Source of the DNA: an uncultured Thiotrichaceae bacterium
Lineage (GTDB): Bacteria; Pseudomonadota; Gammaproteobacteria; Thiotrichales; Thiotrichaceae
Reading direction: 5' to 3'
Assembly: GCA_937925855.1 (NCBI GenBank)
Contig: CALAMO010000030.1
Location: 1-64,000 of the forward strand
DNA length: 64,000 nt
Made by a program: the position numbers and the translations under genes. The notes under the pieces are model-generated. The model did no database searches, was not told the DNA's origin, and was given only the letters and a program-made list of their open reading frames with translations. Shown here one piece after another: positions 51,414-63,024 of this stretch. Numbering within the stretch: the first letter of the stretch is position 1; the number at the start of each line of letters is the position of its first letter.

Positions 51414-52640
51414 ATGACGATCCAGAATCAGACTTTGACATTTGTTTTAGCGGGCGGGGTGGGTTCGCGCCTGTTTCCATTAACCGCTGACCGCTCAAAA
51501 CCTGCCGCACCTTTTGGCGGTAAATACCGGATTATTGATTTTACGCTGACTAACTGTTTGCATTCCGGTCTGCGGCGGGTGCTGGTGTTGACTCAGTATA
51601 AGTCGCATTCACTCAATAAACATTTGCGCGACGGTTGGTCAGTTTATAACCCTGAGTTAGGCGAATATATCACTGCCGTCCCGGCGCAGATGAATGAGGG
51701 CAAGCACTGGTACCAGGGAACAGCTGACGCCATCTTTCAGAATCTGAATCTGTTGGAACGCAGCGATGCAGAATACACACTGATTTTATCGGGCGACCAT
51801 ATTTACCGGATGGATTATGCCGCACTGCTGGAGGCGCATAAAACCAATGGTGCTGAGGTGACTATTGCCTGTATGGAAGTGCCGGTGGCAGAAGCCAGTG
51901 CTTTTGGAGTGGTCGGTGTTGATGAAAACCTGCAGATTAAGGTGTTTGAAGAAAAGCCCGAGCAGCCAACGCCCTTACCGGGTAATCCAGAGACGTGTTT
52001 GGTGTCGATGGGACTGTATGTGTTTTCGACGCAGCTGCTGCGAGCGGCATTATTGGAAGAGCAGCAGAATGAAAATACCGGGCATGATTTTGGGCATGAT
52101 ATTTTGCCGAAGTTATTGCAGAACCATCATGTGCAGGCCTATCGCTTTGGTGATGATGAGGGGCGGGTAACGCCTGACCGCTATTGGCGTGATGTGGGCA
52201 CAATAGAGGCTTATTATCAGGCAAATATGGATTTGCTGGAAGCGGAGCCGCCGCTTGATCTGTATCAAAATGATTGGCCGATTCGCACTTATCATCCGCA
52301 GTCGCCACCCGCCCGTACAATCCCCGGTAGCTTCGGTACGAATGATTCGCTCATTAATTCAATTCTGGCCAGTGGTGTCGTCGTGGCGGGCGGGAATGTG
52401 CAGCACAGCATTTTGTTCCGTGATGCTTTTGTGGGTGATAACGCGACGGTGAGTCATTCGTTGCTGTTTGACAATGTACGTGTCGGCGAGGGGGCAGAGC
52501 TGCGTAACTGTATAGTCGATAAAAATGTCAATATTCCGGCATCGACTCGTATTGGGGTGGATCCAGATGAGGATAAAAAACGTTTTACTGTTTCAGAAGG
52601 TGGGATCGTCGTTGTCCCGAAAGGTTACGTTTTTGAATAG
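51414..52640 (+). CDS. glgC: glucose-1-phosphate adenylyltransferase
   Basis: 408 residues. Nucleotidyl-transfer site VLAGGVGSRLFPLTADRSKPAAPFGGKYRIIDFTLTN (near residue 12-45), LILSGDHIYRMDYAALLEAH with the metal-binding Asp, FEEKPEQPT for glucose-1-phosphate, and a C-terminal left-handed beta-helix. It makes ADP-glucose for glycogen synthesis and is allosterically regulated in relatives. No other glg gene is in the window, so the glycogen pathway must be elsewhere. Confidence 0.95.
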   Translation: MTIQNQTLTFVLAGGVGSRLFPLTADRSKPAAPFGGKYRIIDFTLTNCLHSGLRRVLVLTQYKSHSLNKHLRDGWSVYNPELGEYITAVPAQMNEGKHWYQGTADAIFQNLNLLERSDAEYTLILSGDHIYRMDYAALLEAHKTNGAEVTIACMEVPVAEASAFGVVGVDENLQIKVFEEKPEQPTPLPGNPETCLVSMGLYVFSTQLLRAALLEEQQNENTGHDFGHDILPKLLQNHHVQAYRFGDDEGRVTPDRYWRDVGTIEAYYQANMDLLEAEPPLDLYQNDWPIRTYHPQSPPARTIPGSFGTNDSLINSILASGVVVAGGNVQHSILFRDAFVGDNATVSHSLLFDNVRVGEGAELRNCIVDKNVNIPASTRIGVDPDEDKKRFTVSEGGIVVVPKGYVFE

Positions 52641-52691
52641 CGTTCAGTTTGGGAGGTGACTCCTGACAATGACCCTAGCAGGAGCAATAGT

Positions 52692-53939
52692 ATGTCGCGT
52701 ATTAAAATCGAATTCCCGAACGCCGAAGGGCAGCAATTAGCGGGCCTGTTAGAAACGCCGGACAGCCAGACGCCCATCAAACAATATGCCTTGTTTGCGC
52801 ATTGCTTTACCTGTGGCAAAGACGTGGCAGCGGCTTCACGCATTAGCCGGGCGTTGGCCAGGTCGGGTGTCGCAGTGCTACGCTTTGATTTTACCGGTCT
52901 GGGGAATAGCGATGGTGATTTTGCTAATACCAATTTCTCTTCCAATGTGCAGGATTTGCTGGCGGCGGCAAAAAAGCTGGAGCAGGATTATCGCGCACCC
53001 ACTTTGCTGATTGGTCATAGCCTGGGCGGTGCGGCGGTATTAAGTGCGGCGCCACAGTTACCGTCGATACGTGCAGTGGCGACCATCGGCGCTCCGGCGA
53101 CTGCTGATCATGTGCACCATTTGTTTGAGGGGGCAGCAGGGGAGCTTGCAGCCAGTGGTGAAGCGGAAGTGCGTATTGGTTTACGCAAGTTTACTATTAA
53201 GAAACAGCTGCTGGATGATCTGCATCAACATGCCTCAGCACAGCATATCAGCCAGCTCAAGCGGGCGCTGCTGATCTTTCATGCGCCGCTCGACAATATT
53301 GTGCCGATTGACGAAGCCGCTAAGATTTATCAGGCGGCGAAACACCCCAAAAGCTTTATTTCACTGGATCAGGCGGATCACCTGTTAAGTAAATCACAGG
53401 ATGCGGAATATGTTGCCAGTACCCTGGTCGCCTGGGCCGATCGTTATTTGCCACAGGCGGATGCCGTTGCAGAGGGTAGCGCTAATGTGCCTAAAATTAA
53501 TAACAATGATGTGGTGGTAACTGAGCGGGATAAGAAGTTTTTGCGTGGTCTGTACGCTAACAGCCACCAGTGGCTGGCGGATGAGCCACTAGCGGTCGGT
53601 GGTAGCAATCAGGGGCCAACACCTTACGATTTATTATTAATGTCACTGGGGGCGTGTACTTCGATGACTATTCGCATGTATGCCAATCATAAGCAGTTGC
53701 CGTTGGAAGATGTGGACGTCCGCTTAAGCCATGATCGGGTGCATGCAGAGGACTGCATGGAATGTGGTGAAGAACGTACAGGCAAGGTGGAGCGTATTAC
53801 CCGTACGATTACGCTGAAAGGGGATCTGACCGAGGCACAGCGCGAACGTATACTGCAAATTGCGGATCGCTGTCCGGTGCATCGAACGCTGGAGAGTGAC
53901 CCGGTGATTACTTCGCGTCTTGGCGGTGCTGTTGAGTAG
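52692..53939 (+). CDS. alpha/beta hydrolase fused to OsmC family domain
   Basis: 415 residues from ATG 52692, AGGAGC 6 bases upstream. Residues 1-255 are an alpha/beta hydrolase: HCFTCGKDVAAASRISRAL, nucleophile elbow LLIGHSLGGAAVL (Ser107), Asp in PLDNIVPIDEA and His in LDQADHLLS. Residues 275-415 are OsmC-like: PLAVGGSNQGPTPYDLLLMSLGACTSMTIRMYA and ADRCPVHRTLESDPVI with the two redox Cys of OsmC peroxiredoxins. Fusions of this type are known in pseudomonads and others; they may link hydrolysis of an ester with removal of organic hydroperoxides. Substrate unknown. Confidence 0.9.
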   Translation: MSRIKIEFPNAEGQQLAGLLETPDSQTPIKQYALFAHCFTCGKDVAAASRISRALARSGVAVLRFDFTGLGNSDGDFANTNFSSNVQDLLAAAKKLEQDYRAPTLLIGHSLGGAAVLSAAPQLPSIRAVATIGAPATADHVHHLFEGAAGELAASGEAEVRIGLRKFTIKKQLLDDLHQHASAQHISQLKRALLIFHAPLDNIVPIDEAAKIYQAAKHPKSFISLDQADHLLSKSQDAEYVASTLVAWADRYLPQADAVAEGSANVPKINNNDVVVTERDKKFLRGLYANSHQWLADEPLAVGGSNQGPTPYDLLLMSLGACTSMTIRMYANHKQLPLEDVDVRLSHDRVHAEDCMECGEERTGKVERITRTITLKGDLTEAQRERILQIADRCPVHRTLESDPVITSRLGGAVE

Positions 53940-54170
53940 CGTGAGTGGAGATAATTAAGAGAGGCTGTAACTTGAATTGTGCATCCGGTCTATATGAATG
54001 TTCCGCTGTTTTCATGCTTGATGAGCGTCTTTTCATTCGCTTTAACCACATATTAGCTTGCAGTCCGACAGGGCGGTGGGTATGCTGCTTTTTTTCTGGG
54101 GAAATCGTAGATTTCAACACTTGTATACTTGAGATACAATTTTAAATATTTCTTAACTAATGATAAGCAA

Positions 54171-54191
54171 GTGATCCTGCGTATAGATCAC
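54171..54191 (+). promoter_or_regulatory. thrS translational operator hairpin mimicking the tRNA-Thr anticodon arm
   Basis: GTGATC-CTGCGTATA-GATCAC 17 bases before the thrS ATG. The loop contains CGT, the tRNA-Thr anticodon. In E. coli a hairpin of the same sequence style (GTGATC...CGT...GGTCACCACTG) directly upstream of thrS binds threonyl-tRNA synthetase, which represses its own translation; the CACCACTG that follows matches as well. Comparison from memory. Confidence 0.75.
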
Positions 54192-54207
54192 CACTGGAGA
54201 TAAAATA

Positions 54208-56127
54208 ATGCCTGTTATCACTCTTCCCGACGGAAGCCAGCGTGCTTTCGATCATCCCGTTACCGTCTCTGAAGTTGCCGCTGATATTAGTGCAGGGCTA
54301 GCCAAAGCGACTTTGGCCGGTAAAGTCGATGAACAAATGGTTGATGCCAGCTACATCATCGAAAATGACGTGACGTTGAGTATCATCACGAATAAGTCAG
54401 AAGAAGCTCTCGAATTATTACGCCACGATGCGGCACATGTGATGGCGCAAGCGGTACAGGAATTATATCCAGGCACACAGGTTACGATTGGCCCGGCGAT
54501 TGAAAATGGGTTTTACTACGATTTTGCACGCGATACGCCGTTCAGTGATACCGAGCTGGAAGATATTGAGCAGCGGATGAAGGAAATCGTTAAGCGCGAT
54601 TTGCCCATTGAGCGTGAAGTTTGGAGTCGGGAAGCCGCGATTAAGCTGTTTGCGGAGATTGGCGAAACCTACAAAGTTGAAATTATCAAAGAGATTCCCG
54701 CGGGCGAAGACATTACTGTTTATCGTCAGGGCGACTGGTTCGATGTCTGTCGCGGCCCGCATTTGCCCTCCACTGGTAAGCTGGGTGATGGTTATAAGCT
54801 GATGAAGGTGTCTGGGGCTTACTGGCGCGGTGATTCAAATAATGCCATGTTGCAGCGTATTTACGGCACGGCTTGGCCGAATAAAAAGGCGCTCAAGCAA
54901 TACCTGAATCTGCTGGCGGAAGCGGAAAAGCGTGATCACCGCAAGCTGGGGCGGCAGCTTGACCTGTTTCATTTCCATGAAGATGCACCGGGTTCTGTGT
55001 TTTGGCATCCCAAAGGTTGGACGCTGTTCCGGCAGCTGGTGGATTATATGCGTGAGCGCCAGGAAAAAGCGGATTACGTTGAAGTGAATACGCCGGATGT
55101 GATGGATCGCTCGCTGTGGGAGACCTCCGGGCACTGGTTCAACTACCGTGAAAATATGTTCACCACCCAGACTGAGGATGAGCGTGTCTTTGCGCTCAAG
55201 CCAATGAACTGTCCGGGCGGCGTCTTGATGTTCGCTCAGGGGTTGAAGAGTTATCGTGATTTGCCGCTGCGCATGGGTGAATTTGGTAAAGTGCATCGCT
55301 ATGAGCCGTCGGGGGCGTTACACGGCCTGATGCGGGTGCGCCATTTTACCCAGGATGATGCGCATATCTTCTGTACTGAAGCACAGATGGCGGAAGAATG
55401 CGCGGCGGTGGTTGAGCTAGTGCTAGATATTTACCGCGAGTTTGGTTTTGAGGATGTGGTGATCAAATTGTCGACACGGCCAGAAAATCGTATCGGCACG
55501 GATGAAATCTGGGATAAATTGGAAGATGCGTTGGCTAGCTCGCTGAGTAAACTTGGGCTGGACTATGTGCTGTTTCCAGGGGAAGGCGCATTTTATGGGC
55601 CAAAGCTAGAATTTGTGCTGCGCGATGCGATTGGGCGTGACTGGCAGTGTGGGACGCTGCAGGTGGATATGAATCTACCGGAGCGTTTCGATATTTCCTA
55701 TGTAGCGGAAGATAATTCGCGCGAACGCCCTGTGATGTTGCATCGCGCATTATTTGGCTCACTGGAACGTTTTGTCGGTATACTGATTGAACATTTTGAA
55801 GGTAAGTTCCCACTTTGGCTGTCGCCGGTACAGGCGGTAGTGATGAATATCACGGATAAGCAGGCTGATTATGTGAAATCAGTGGAAAAACAGCTGCGTG
55901 CCAAAGGCATTCGTACGGTATCAGACTTGAGAAATGAAAAAATTGGCTTTAAAATTCGGGAACATACCATGCAGCGCGTCCCTTACCTGTTGGTAGTCGG
56001 TGATCGCGAAGTAGAAACAAACTCGGTTGCGGTGCGTACACGCGCCGGTGATGATCTTGGATCAATGACGCTGGCAGATGTTCAGCAAAGACTCACTGGC
56101 GAAATTGCGCAGCGCAGTAACCTTTAA
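54208..56127 (+). CDS. thrS: threonyl-tRNA synthetase
   Basis: 639 residues: N-terminal TGS domain ([20 protein letters not shown]), editing domain with [17 protein letters not shown] and [12 protein letters not shown] (Cys182-region zinc/editing site), class II catalytic core ([21 protein letters not shown], with the zinc-binding Cys), motif 3 [21 protein letters not shown], and the anticodon-binding domain ([19 protein letters not shown]). GGAG 8 bases before ATG. First gene of thrS-infC-rpmI-rplT, self-repressed through the leader hairpin. Confidence 0.98.
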   Translation: MPVITLPDGSQRAFDHPVTVSEVAADISAGLAKATLAGKVDEQMVDASYIIENDVTLSIITNKSEEALELLRHDAAHVMAQAVQELYPGTQVTIGPAIENGFYYDFARDTPFSDTELEDIEQRMKEIVKRDLPIEREVWSREAAIKLFAEIGETYKVEIIKEIPAGEDITVYRQGDWFDVCRGPHLPSTGKLGDGYKLMKVSGAYWRGDSNNAMLQRIYGTAWPNKKALKQYLNLLAEAEKRDHRKLGRQLDLFHFHEDAPGSVFWHPKGWTLFRQLVDYMRERQEKADYVEVNTPDVMDRSLWETSGHWFNYRENMFTTQTEDERVFALKPMNCPGGVLMFAQGLKSYRDLPLRMGEFGKVHRYEPSGALHGLMRVRHFTQDDAHIFCTEAQMAEECAAVVELVLDIYREFGFEDVVIKLSTRPENRIGTDEIWDKLEDALASSLSKLGLDYVLFPGEGAFYGPKLEFVLRDAIGRDWQCGTLQVDMNLPERFDISYVAEDNSRERPVMLHRALFGSLERFVGILIEHFEGKFPLWLSPVQAVVMNITDKQADYVKSVEKQLRAKGIRTVSDLRNEKIGFKIREHTMQRVPYLLVVGDREVETNSVAVRTRAGDDLGSMTLADVQQRLTGEIAQRSNL

Positions 56128-56145
56128 TTTTGGAGGAATAAACTC

Positions 56146-56667
56146 ATCGCTCTGGAAAAAGAAACACGCCTTAACGAAGACATTCGGGTTCCAAAGATCC
56201 GACTCATTGACGCAGATGGTGAAAATAAAGGTGTAGTCAATACCAGTGACGCGCTCCACGAGGCGCAGGAACTCGGCCTGGAACTGGTAGAAATCGTACC
56301 CAATGGTAAGCCGCCGGTGTGTCGCATCATGGACTACGGTAAATTCCGTTTCGATGAAAGCAAGAAGGCGTCTGAAGCGCGCAAGAAGCAAAAGCAGGTT
56401 CAGGTGAAGGAAATAAAATTCCGCCCAGGAACTGATGAAGGCGATTATAAGATTAAGATCAGAAAGCTAACTGCTTTTCTGGAAGGTGGCGATAAGACCA
56501 AAATCACCGTGCGTTTTCGTGGACGTGAGATGGCGCACCGTGAGTTGGGTATGGAGTTGCTGAAGCGGGTAGAGGCAGAGCTGAGCGAATTAGCGAGCGT
56601 TGAGCAATTTCCCAAGCAGGAAGGGCGCCAGATGGTGATGGTCATGGCCCCGAAAAAAAATAAGTAG
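56146..56667 (+). CDS. infC: translation initiation factor IF-3, ATC start codon
   Basis: 173 residues. There is no ATG, GTG or TTG in frame at the start; the first residues after the GGAGG (56132-56136) are ATC-GCT-CTG-GAA, so the start is ATC 9 bases beyond the site. [26 protein letters not shown] and the C-terminal domain ([57 protein letters not shown]) are complete IF-3. E. coli infC uses ATT, which makes it self-regulated because IF-3 rejects non-canonical starts. The ORF track lists only the truncated 56317 piece. Confidence 0.92.
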   Translation: MALEKETRLNEDIRVPKIRLIDADGENKGVVNTSDALHEAQELGLELVEIVPNGKPPVCRIMDYGKFRFDESKKASEARKKQKQVQVKEIKFRPGTDEGDYKIKIRKLTAFLEGGDKTKITVRFRGREMAHRELGMELLKRVEAELSELASVEQFPKQEGRQMVMVMAPKKNK

Positions 56668-56668
56668 C

Positions 56669-56763
56669 GTACAGAACTTCTGTACCTTACTGAGTATGGC
56701 CCAGACCTCTGGTGTGAGCGATACTAACTTCACCCTGTTAAGGCAAGGCACTCTTGCAGGGTG
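56669..56763 (+). promoter_or_regulatory. structured infC-rpmI leader, candidate L20 operator
   Basis: Three hairpins lie in the 132-base gap: GTACAG-AACTT-CTGTAC (56669-56685), CCAGA-CC-TCTGG (56701-56712), and a longer CACCCTG ... CAGGGTG stem with an inner CAAG/CTTG (56731-56763). In E. coli, L20 represses rpmI-rplT by binding the rpmI leader. The resemblance is in position and structure; no sequence match was tested. Confidence 0.5.
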
Positions 56764-56799
56764 TTTCGATTAATCCTTGATGCAATAAGGAGTACAAAG

Positions 56800-57000
56800 A
56801 TGCCTAAGATGAAAACTAACCGTGGGGCCGCTAAGCGCTTCCGCAAAACGGCTAATGGTACGTTCAAACGTAAGCAGTCCCATCTGCGCCATATCCTTAC
56901 CAAAAAAAGCACCAAGCGTAAGCGTCATTTGCGCGTTGGGGAAAACCGTGTACATAAGTCTGATACCGCTCAGGTTCAGCGCATGATGCCGTACGCTTAA
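56800..57000 (+). CDS. rpmI: 50S ribosomal protein L35
   Basis: 66 residues from ATG 56800 ([20 protein letters not shown]), AAGGAG 7 bases upstream; the track start is 13 codons earlier and lies in the structured leader. [23 protein letters not shown] and VQRMMPYA complete the family pattern. Translationally coupled to rplT, which begins 21 bases later. Confidence 0.97.
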   Translation: MPKMKTNRGAAKRFRKTANGTFKRKQSHLRHILTKKSTKRKRHLRVGENRVHKSDTAQVQRMMPYA

Positions 57001-57021
57001 AGGACGAGGAGTTAAACAAAG

Positions 57022-57378
57022 ATGGCAAGAGTTAAACGTGGTGTACAGGCACATGCCCGTCACAAGAAAATACTGAAGAAAGCCAAAGGCTATTACGGCG
57101 CACGCAGCCGTGTTTATCGTGTCGCGCATCAGGCAGTGATCAAAGCCGGTCAATATGCATATCGTGACCGTCGCCAAAGGAAGCGCCAGTTCCGCGCCCT
57201 ATGGATTGCACGGATTAATGCAGCGGCCCGTATGTTTGATCTGTCATACAGTCGTTTCATGAATGGTTTGAAAAAGGCAGATATTGCGGTTGACCGTAAG
57301 ATTCTGGCGGATTTGGCCGTGCATGATATTGCGGCTTTTGGACAGCTTGCTGATAAAGCAAAAGCTGCCCTGGCCTGA
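57022..57378 (+). CDS. rplT: 50S ribosomal protein L20
   Basis: 118 residues: [59 protein letters not shown] and [23 protein letters not shown]. Early 50S assembly protein and, in E. coli, the translational repressor of its own operon. A perfect GGGTAG-TTG-CTACCC hairpin follows the stop. rplT is followed by a T-run hairpin before pheS. Confidence 0.97.
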   Translation: MARVKRGVQAHARHKKILKKAKGYYGARSRVYRVAHQAVIKAGQYAYRDRRQRKRQFRALWIARINAAARMFDLSYSRFMNGLKKADIAVDRKILADLAVHDIAAFGQLADKAKAALA

Positions 57379-57441
57379 GGGTAGTTGCTACCCTAAGCGA
57401 TAACGCTGAGTCATGTTGTCGGTGGCTCGGTAGAAGTCTCT

Positions 57442-57480
57442 AAGCGGGGATAGGTTTTGCCTATACCCCGCTTTTTGTTT
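57442..57480 (+). terminator. terminator or attenuator between rplT and pheS
   Basis: AAGCGGGGATAGG / CCTATACCCCGCTTTTT forms a strong stem with a four- to five-base loop, ending in T5. It is 20 bases before pheS, so it could partly terminate the rplT transcript and act on pheST. No Phe-rich leader peptide is present between rplT and it, so E. coli-style attenuation by phenylalanine is not supported. Confidence 0.82.
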
Positions 57481-57484
57481 GTAA

Positions 57485-58537
<1,053 letters not shown>

Positions 58538-58553
58538 GCGGAGACCGAACGAT

Positions 58554-60953
58554 ATGTATATTAGCGAACAATGGTTACGTGAATGGGTGAATCCTGAGCA
58601 AGATTTTGCGGCTATCGGTGAAGTATTGACTGTTTCTGGCTGTGAGGTAGAGGCGCTGGAGCCGGTGGCAACGGCCTTTACTGATGTGGTGGTGGGCGAG
58701 TTGGTGCAGGTTGAGCCGCACCCGGATGCGGATAAGCTGCGCGTGTGCCATGTCGATGTTGGCGCGGAGGCACTCCTACAGATTGTTTGTGGTGCGCCAA
58801 ATGCACGGCTAGGCTTAAAAGCACCGCTGGCCCAGATTGGAGCACAGCTGCCGCTGCCGGAAGGCAAGCCGCTGAAGATTAAGAAAGGCAAGCTGCGTGG
58901 CGTGGAGTCGTTTGGCATGCTGTGTTCAGCGGCTGAGCTGGGGATGGCGGATAAGTCGGATGGTCTGCTGGAACTGCCTGTGGATGCGCCGGTGGGAACG
59001 GCGGTGCGTGATTATCTGCAGTTGGATGATCAGGTGTTGGAATTAAGCATTACGCCAAACCGGGGTGATTGTCTTGGTGTTGCCGGAGTGGCACGCGAGG
59101 TTGGTGTGCTCACCGGTACCACGGTTAATGTGCCCGAGATTCCGCCACAGGCCGTGCAGCATACTGAAGTGCGAGCGGTGAGCTTGCCTGCCCCTGATAG
59201 TTGCCCGCATTTTGCCGGGCGGGTAGTGCGCAATGTCAATGTAAAAGCGGCAACCCCACTGTGGATGCAAGAAAAGCTGCGCCGCCACGGTCTGCGTTCG
59301 CTGTCGGCAGCGGTCGATGTAACCAACTACGTGATGATAGAAATCGGTAAGCCGATTCATGCGTTTGACCTTGATAAGCTTGAAGGTGGCATCCAGGCAC
59401 GCTACGCCACTGAGGGTGAGCAGCTGGAATTGCTGGATGGGCAAACTGTCACGCTAGAGCCCGATACGCTGGTGATTGCGGATGAGGTTAAAGCCGTGGC
59501 GCTGGCTGGGATTATGGGCGGTAATGCGACGGCGGTTTCCGACGATACCTGCAATATTTTTATCGAAAGCGCGCATTTCCGCCCGCAAAAAATGGCGGGT
59601 CAGGCGCGTAAATACGGCTTGCAAACGGATGCCTCCTACCGCTTTGAGCGCGGAGTGGCGGCGGATCTGACCGTTGCGGCGTTGGAGCGGGCGACCGCCC
59701 TGTTGCTGGAAATTTGCGGCGGTGAAGCCGGGCCGGTGATTGATCGATGTGTCGATGCTACGCTGTTTGAGCGGCGCACCATTCCACTGCGGCGTGAGCG
59801 CATTGGCCGCATTCTGGGTGTGACGATCGCGGATGCTGATGTGGTGGAGATTTTGACGCGGTTAGGTTGTAACGTGAGCGCTAGTGCGGAAGGCTGGTCG
59901 GTACAGGCGCCGCTGAGTCGTTTTGACCTGAATATTGAAGAAGATTTGGTCGAAGAATTAGCGCGGGTGCGTGGCTATGACTCGATTCCTGCGGTGCTGC
60001 GCGCCTTACCGCCGGTGGTCGCGCTGCCGCTTGAAACGCAGAACCGGCTGGATGACCTGCGCCGACCCTTGATTGAAGCGGGGTATCAGGAAGCGGTGAC
60101 GTATAGCTTTGTCGATCCTGAGTTGGAGGCGCTGTTGGATGCTGAGGCGACCGATATTCGGCTGGCGAATCCGATTGCGTCTGATCTGAGTCGGATGCGA
60201 ACCACGTTGTGGACGGGTCTGCTGCCTGCGCTGCAGCATAATCTGAACCGCCAGCAGAACCGCGTGCGTTTGTTTGAGGTTGGGCCTGCTTTTGAACGCT
60301 GTGCGGGTGAGATTAAACAGAGCAAGCGGATTGCGGGCGTAATCAGCGGTACGGTGCTGCCTGAACAATGGGGAGAAGCAGCGCGCAAGGTGGATTTTTA
60401 TGACGTAAAGGGCGATGTCGAAGCGATATTAACGCAGGCGTCTGCGCAGACGTTTAGTTTTGTATCTGCTTCGCATGCCGCGCTGCACCCCGGACAAAGT
60501 GCACAGATCAGGATGACGGCAGCTGATGGTGAGTCGCGGGTGATTGGCTGGGTCGGTGCTTTACACCCGCGTGTTGAAGCCAGTTTGGGTTTGGGGCAAG
60601 CCGCTTACCTGTTTGAATTGGATATGGTGGCTCTACAGGCGAAGCGGCTACCAGCCTATGAGGCGGTGGCTAAATTCCCTGGGATTCGGCGCGACCTCGC
60701 CTTGTTAGTGGAGCGTAGTGTTCCGGCTAGTGCGCTGGATCAAGCCATAGCAGCGGTCGCGCCCGCGCAGCTGGTGCGCTGGAATATATTCGATGTGTAT
60801 ACCGGTAAAGGTGTGGAATCACATCAAAAAAGTGTGGCATTGAGCTTGATTTTACAAGACTTTTCCCGCACCCTTGAAGACAATGAAGTCAATCAGATCG
60901 TGGATAAGGTGGTGGTTTCTCTTGCGGAAAATACCGGTGCCACCTTACGATGA
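58554..60953 (+). CDS. pheT: phenylalanyl-tRNA synthetase beta chain
   Basis: 799 residues from ATG 58554 ([11 protein letters not shown]); the longer track start lies inside pheS. tRNA-binding OB fold ([26 protein letters not shown]), B3/B4 editing domain ([31 protein letters not shown]), B5 ([15 protein letters not shown] region) and a C-terminal anticodon-binding FDX-ACB domain. The stop overlaps ATG 60950, but ihfA is better started at 60968. Confidence 0.97.
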   Translation: MYISEQWLREWVNPEQDFAAIGEVLTVSGCEVEALEPVATAFTDVVVGELVQVEPHPDADKLRVCHVDVGAEALLQIVCGAPNARLGLKAPLAQIGAQLPLPEGKPLKIKKGKLRGVESFGMLCSAAELGMADKSDGLLELPVDAPVGTAVRDYLQLDDQVLELSITPNRGDCLGVAGVAREVGVLTGTTVNVPEIPPQAVQHTEVRAVSLPAPDSCPHFAGRVVRNVNVKAATPLWMQEKLRRHGLRSLSAAVDVTNYVMIEIGKPIHAFDLDKLEGGIQARYATEGEQLELLDGQTVTLEPDTLVIADEVKAVALAGIMGGNATAVSDDTCNIFIESAHFRPQKMAGQARKYGLQTDASYRFERGVAADLTVAALERATALLLEICGGEAGPVIDRCVDATLFERRTIPLRRERIGRILGVTIADADVVEILTRLGCNVSASAEGWSVQAPLSRFDLNIEEDLVEELARVRGYDSIPAVLRALPPVVALPLETQNRLDDLRRPLIEAGYQEAVTYSFVDPELEALLDAEATDIRLANPIASDLSRMRTTLWTGLLPALQHNLNRQQNRVRLFEVGPAFERCAGEIKQSKRIAGVISGTVLPEQWGEAARKVDFYDVKGDVEAILTQASAQTFSFVSASHAALHPGQSAQIRMTAADGESRVIGWVGALHPRVEASLGLGQAAYLFELDMVALQAKRLPAYEAVAKFPGIRRDLALLVERSVPASALDQAIAAVAPAQLVRWNIFDVYTGKGVESHQKSVALSLILQDFSRTLEDNEVNQIVDKVVVSLAENTGATLR

Positions 60954-60967
60954 AGGAGAATATAAAT

Positions 60968-61276
60968 ATGGTGACTTTGACCAAAGCGGACATGGTCGAA
61001 CATCTTTATGAAGAGCTGGGCTTAAATAAGCGTGAATCTAAGGATTTGGTCGAAATGTTCTTCGAGGAAATCAGGGCTTCATTAGATAAAGGGCAGAACG
61101 TAAAATTATCCGGTTTTGGGAATTTTATGCTACGTGACAAAACGCAGCGTCCTGGACGTAATCCGAAAACAGGCGAAGAGATACCGGTTGAAGCACGCCG
61201 TGTTGTTACTTTTCGCCCCGGCCAAAAGCTAAAACAACGAGTCGAGATCTATGCAGGAAGCGCCAGTTCCCAATAG
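60968..61276 (+). CDS. ihfA: integration host factor subunit alpha
   Basis: 102 residues from ATG 60968 ([18 protein letters not shown]), AAGGAG 9 bases upstream; the ATG at 60950 overlaps the pheT stop but is farther from the site. [50 protein letters not shown] is the HU/IHF beta-arm region with the PGRNPKTGE tip that intercalates DNA. IHF bends DNA at specific sites with IhfB, which is not in the window. pheT-ihfA is the classic order. Confidence 0.97.
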   Translation: MVTLTKADMVEHLYEELGLNKRESKDLVEMFFEEIRASLDKGQNVKLSGFGNFMLRDKTQRPGRNPKTGEEIPVEARRVVTFRPGQKLKQRVEIYAGSASSQ

Positions 61277-61625
61277 TGAATTACCCGCGATACCCTCGAA
61301 GCGCTATTTTACTATTGGTGAAGTCAGCGATTTGTGTTGTGTTAAATCGCATGTTTTACGTTATTGGGAACAAGAGTTTCCTTCATTAAAACCGATGAAG
61401 CGGCGTGGAAATCGCCGCTACTACCAGCGTGAAGACGTGATTCTGATTCGACAGATTCGTAGCCTGTTATATGAGCAAGGTTACACGATTAGCGGTGCCA
61501 GACAGCAAATCATGGGTGGCGGAGAAGTAGACGAAATGGCGAGTGGCAGCAGTGTTTTGGATGATGTCGCATTAAAAAAGATCGTGTCGGATCTTGAGGA
61601 AACCTTGCAAGCGCTGCGGGTTTGA
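61251..61625 (+). CDS. MerR family transcriptional regulator
   Basis: 124 residues, ATG 61251 overlapping ihfA by 26 bases. [74 protein letters not shown] is a full MerR DNA-binding domain with a short C-terminal dimer helix and no ligand domain. This small MerR protein next to ihfA is conserved in pseudomonads and relatives; targets not known. Confidence 0.95.
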   Translation: MQEAPVPNSELPAIPSKRYFTIGEVSDLCCVKSHVLRYWEQEFPSLKPMKRRGNRRYYQREDVILIRQIRSLLYEQGYTISGARQQIMGGGEVDEMASGSSVLDDVALKKIVSDLEETLQALRV

Positions 61626-61710
61626 TGTTTGTTTGTGTTGTGTGGCCGATTTGTTTGGGGTCGTCTATTGAGTTCATGCAGTGCATGGGGTAACCTTGCT
61701 TCTCTTCGGT

Positions 61711-61787
<77 letters not shown>

Positions 61788-61812
61788 ATTAAGTATTTGA
61801 TTTAAAAGCATT

Positions 61813-63021
61813 TTATATTTCCTTTGGGGCGCTTTCCGTCTGTTTTGGGGCCTTTTTGTCTTTGCCCTCCGTGATGAAATTCTCAATTTTGGCACGTTCG
61901 CCACTTTGCGCGGCGGTGTTGATCCATCTTGTATAAACGCTCAGAAACACCTGTATGCTGTGTCCCATTTGTGAGGCCGCATAAGCTGGATTGCTGCCAG
62001 ACATTAGCATCATGGTTGCATAAGTATGGCGGGTTTCGTATGCGCGGCGGTGGCGGATTTCTAGCCGTTCTAATGTTGGGTTCCAGTATCGGATGCGCTG
62101 CGCTTTACCGTTGTCGTTCCAGCTTTGGCCGGTAACAGGATTATGGAACACAAAACCCCTTCCCTGTTCGCCTGTGATTTTCTGCTGTCTTTGGAGCGTA
62201 GCAACAGCCCGCGTGTTCAGATCAACGTCGCGTATTTTGTTTGTCTTGGTGTTTTTGACCTCACCCAATGTCCGCGCACGTTGGACGCGGACAAAAGGCC
62301 GGTGTTTACTCAGATCAACGTCGCCCCATTCCAGCGCTATTTGTTCCTCAATTCTCAGGCCGGTAAAGAAGGCAAATTCAAAGTAATTGCTGACCTGTTC
62401 GTCATACATGGCCCGCATGTAATCAAGTATCTGCTCTACTTCGGACAGTTCAAACGGGTCTGGTTGTGGTGTCTGTACTTTCTGATTTTTCAGTTTGGCT
62501 GCTGGATTGGTGTCTATCAGATCATCAATAAAAGCCATTTCAAATACTTGTCGTAGTGGTATCAGTGCGTTATTGCGATTTTTGGCACTTGTCCAGGAGA
62601 TGCCCCCAACATGCGCGGCCAGATCACTGTATTTGATTTCTTTAATTGGCGTACCGCCAAACTCGGGCAACCAGTAGCGCCTGAGTTCTCCCCTGTATTT
62701 TTTCAGCGTTCCGGTGGATAAATGGCTATTGGCCTGTAGCCATTTTTGCGCGATTTCCTGAAAGGTTTGCTTTGTTGGTGTTATCGGAGACAGCCCCAGC
62801 TTTTGCACCGTTTTACTATCTGGGAAGTGTTCCGCATAGTTGAATACACCGCGCCGGATTTCGTCCTGAATGCTATCTCTTATGTTGGCTGCCGCTTTTA
62901 GGTTGGCAGGTGTTGGCCTCAGATTAAGCGTTTCGCGGTGGCGCTCCATACGCCACCGAAACGTAATCCTGATGCTTTGGCCTCTGGCCTCTACTCCGGT
63001 GTATTGGTGCTTTTTTGCCAT
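61813..63021 (-). CDS. phage-type tyrosine integrase
   Basis: 402 residues. N-terminal arm-binding domain of the DUF3596 type ([25 protein letters not shown]), a SAM-like core-binding domain, and the catalytic domain: [19 protein letters not shown] with the first Arg, [18 protein letters not shown] with the second Arg and His, [17 protein letters not shown] with the Tyr nucleophile. It would integrate the element at the tRNA-Pro 3' end. It directly follows the excisionase gene, 3 bases apart, and its C-terminal tail is Lys-rich. Confidence 0.93.
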   Translation of the reverse strand: MAKKHQYTGVEARGQSIRITFRWRMERHRETLNLRPTPANLKAAANIRDSIQDEIRRGVFNYAEHFPDSKTVQKLGLSPITPTKQTFQEIAQKWLQANSHLSTGTLKKYRGELRRYWLPEFGGTPIKEIKYSDLAAHVGGISWTSAKNRNNALIPLRQVFEMAFIDDLIDTNPAAKLKNQKVQTPQPDPFELSEVEQILDYMRAMYDEQVSNYFEFAFFTGLRIEEQIALEWGDVDLSKHRPFVRVQRARTLGEVKNTKTNKIRDVDLNTRAVATLQRQQKITGEQGRGFVFHNPVTGQSWNDNGKAQRIRYWNPTLERLEIRHRRAYETRHTYATMMLMSGSNPAYAASQMGHSIQVFLSVYTRWINTAAQSGERAKIENFITEGKDKKAPKQTESAPKEI

Positions 63022-63024
63022 GAT

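Noticed and set aside
57379-57441. Phe-rich leader peptide for pheST attenuation
   Set aside because: The only short frame (MLSVAR) has no phenylalanine.
60950-60967. ATG 60950 as the ihfA start
   Set aside because: It overlaps the pheT stop, but the site AAGGAG and IHF family alignment fit ATG 60968.
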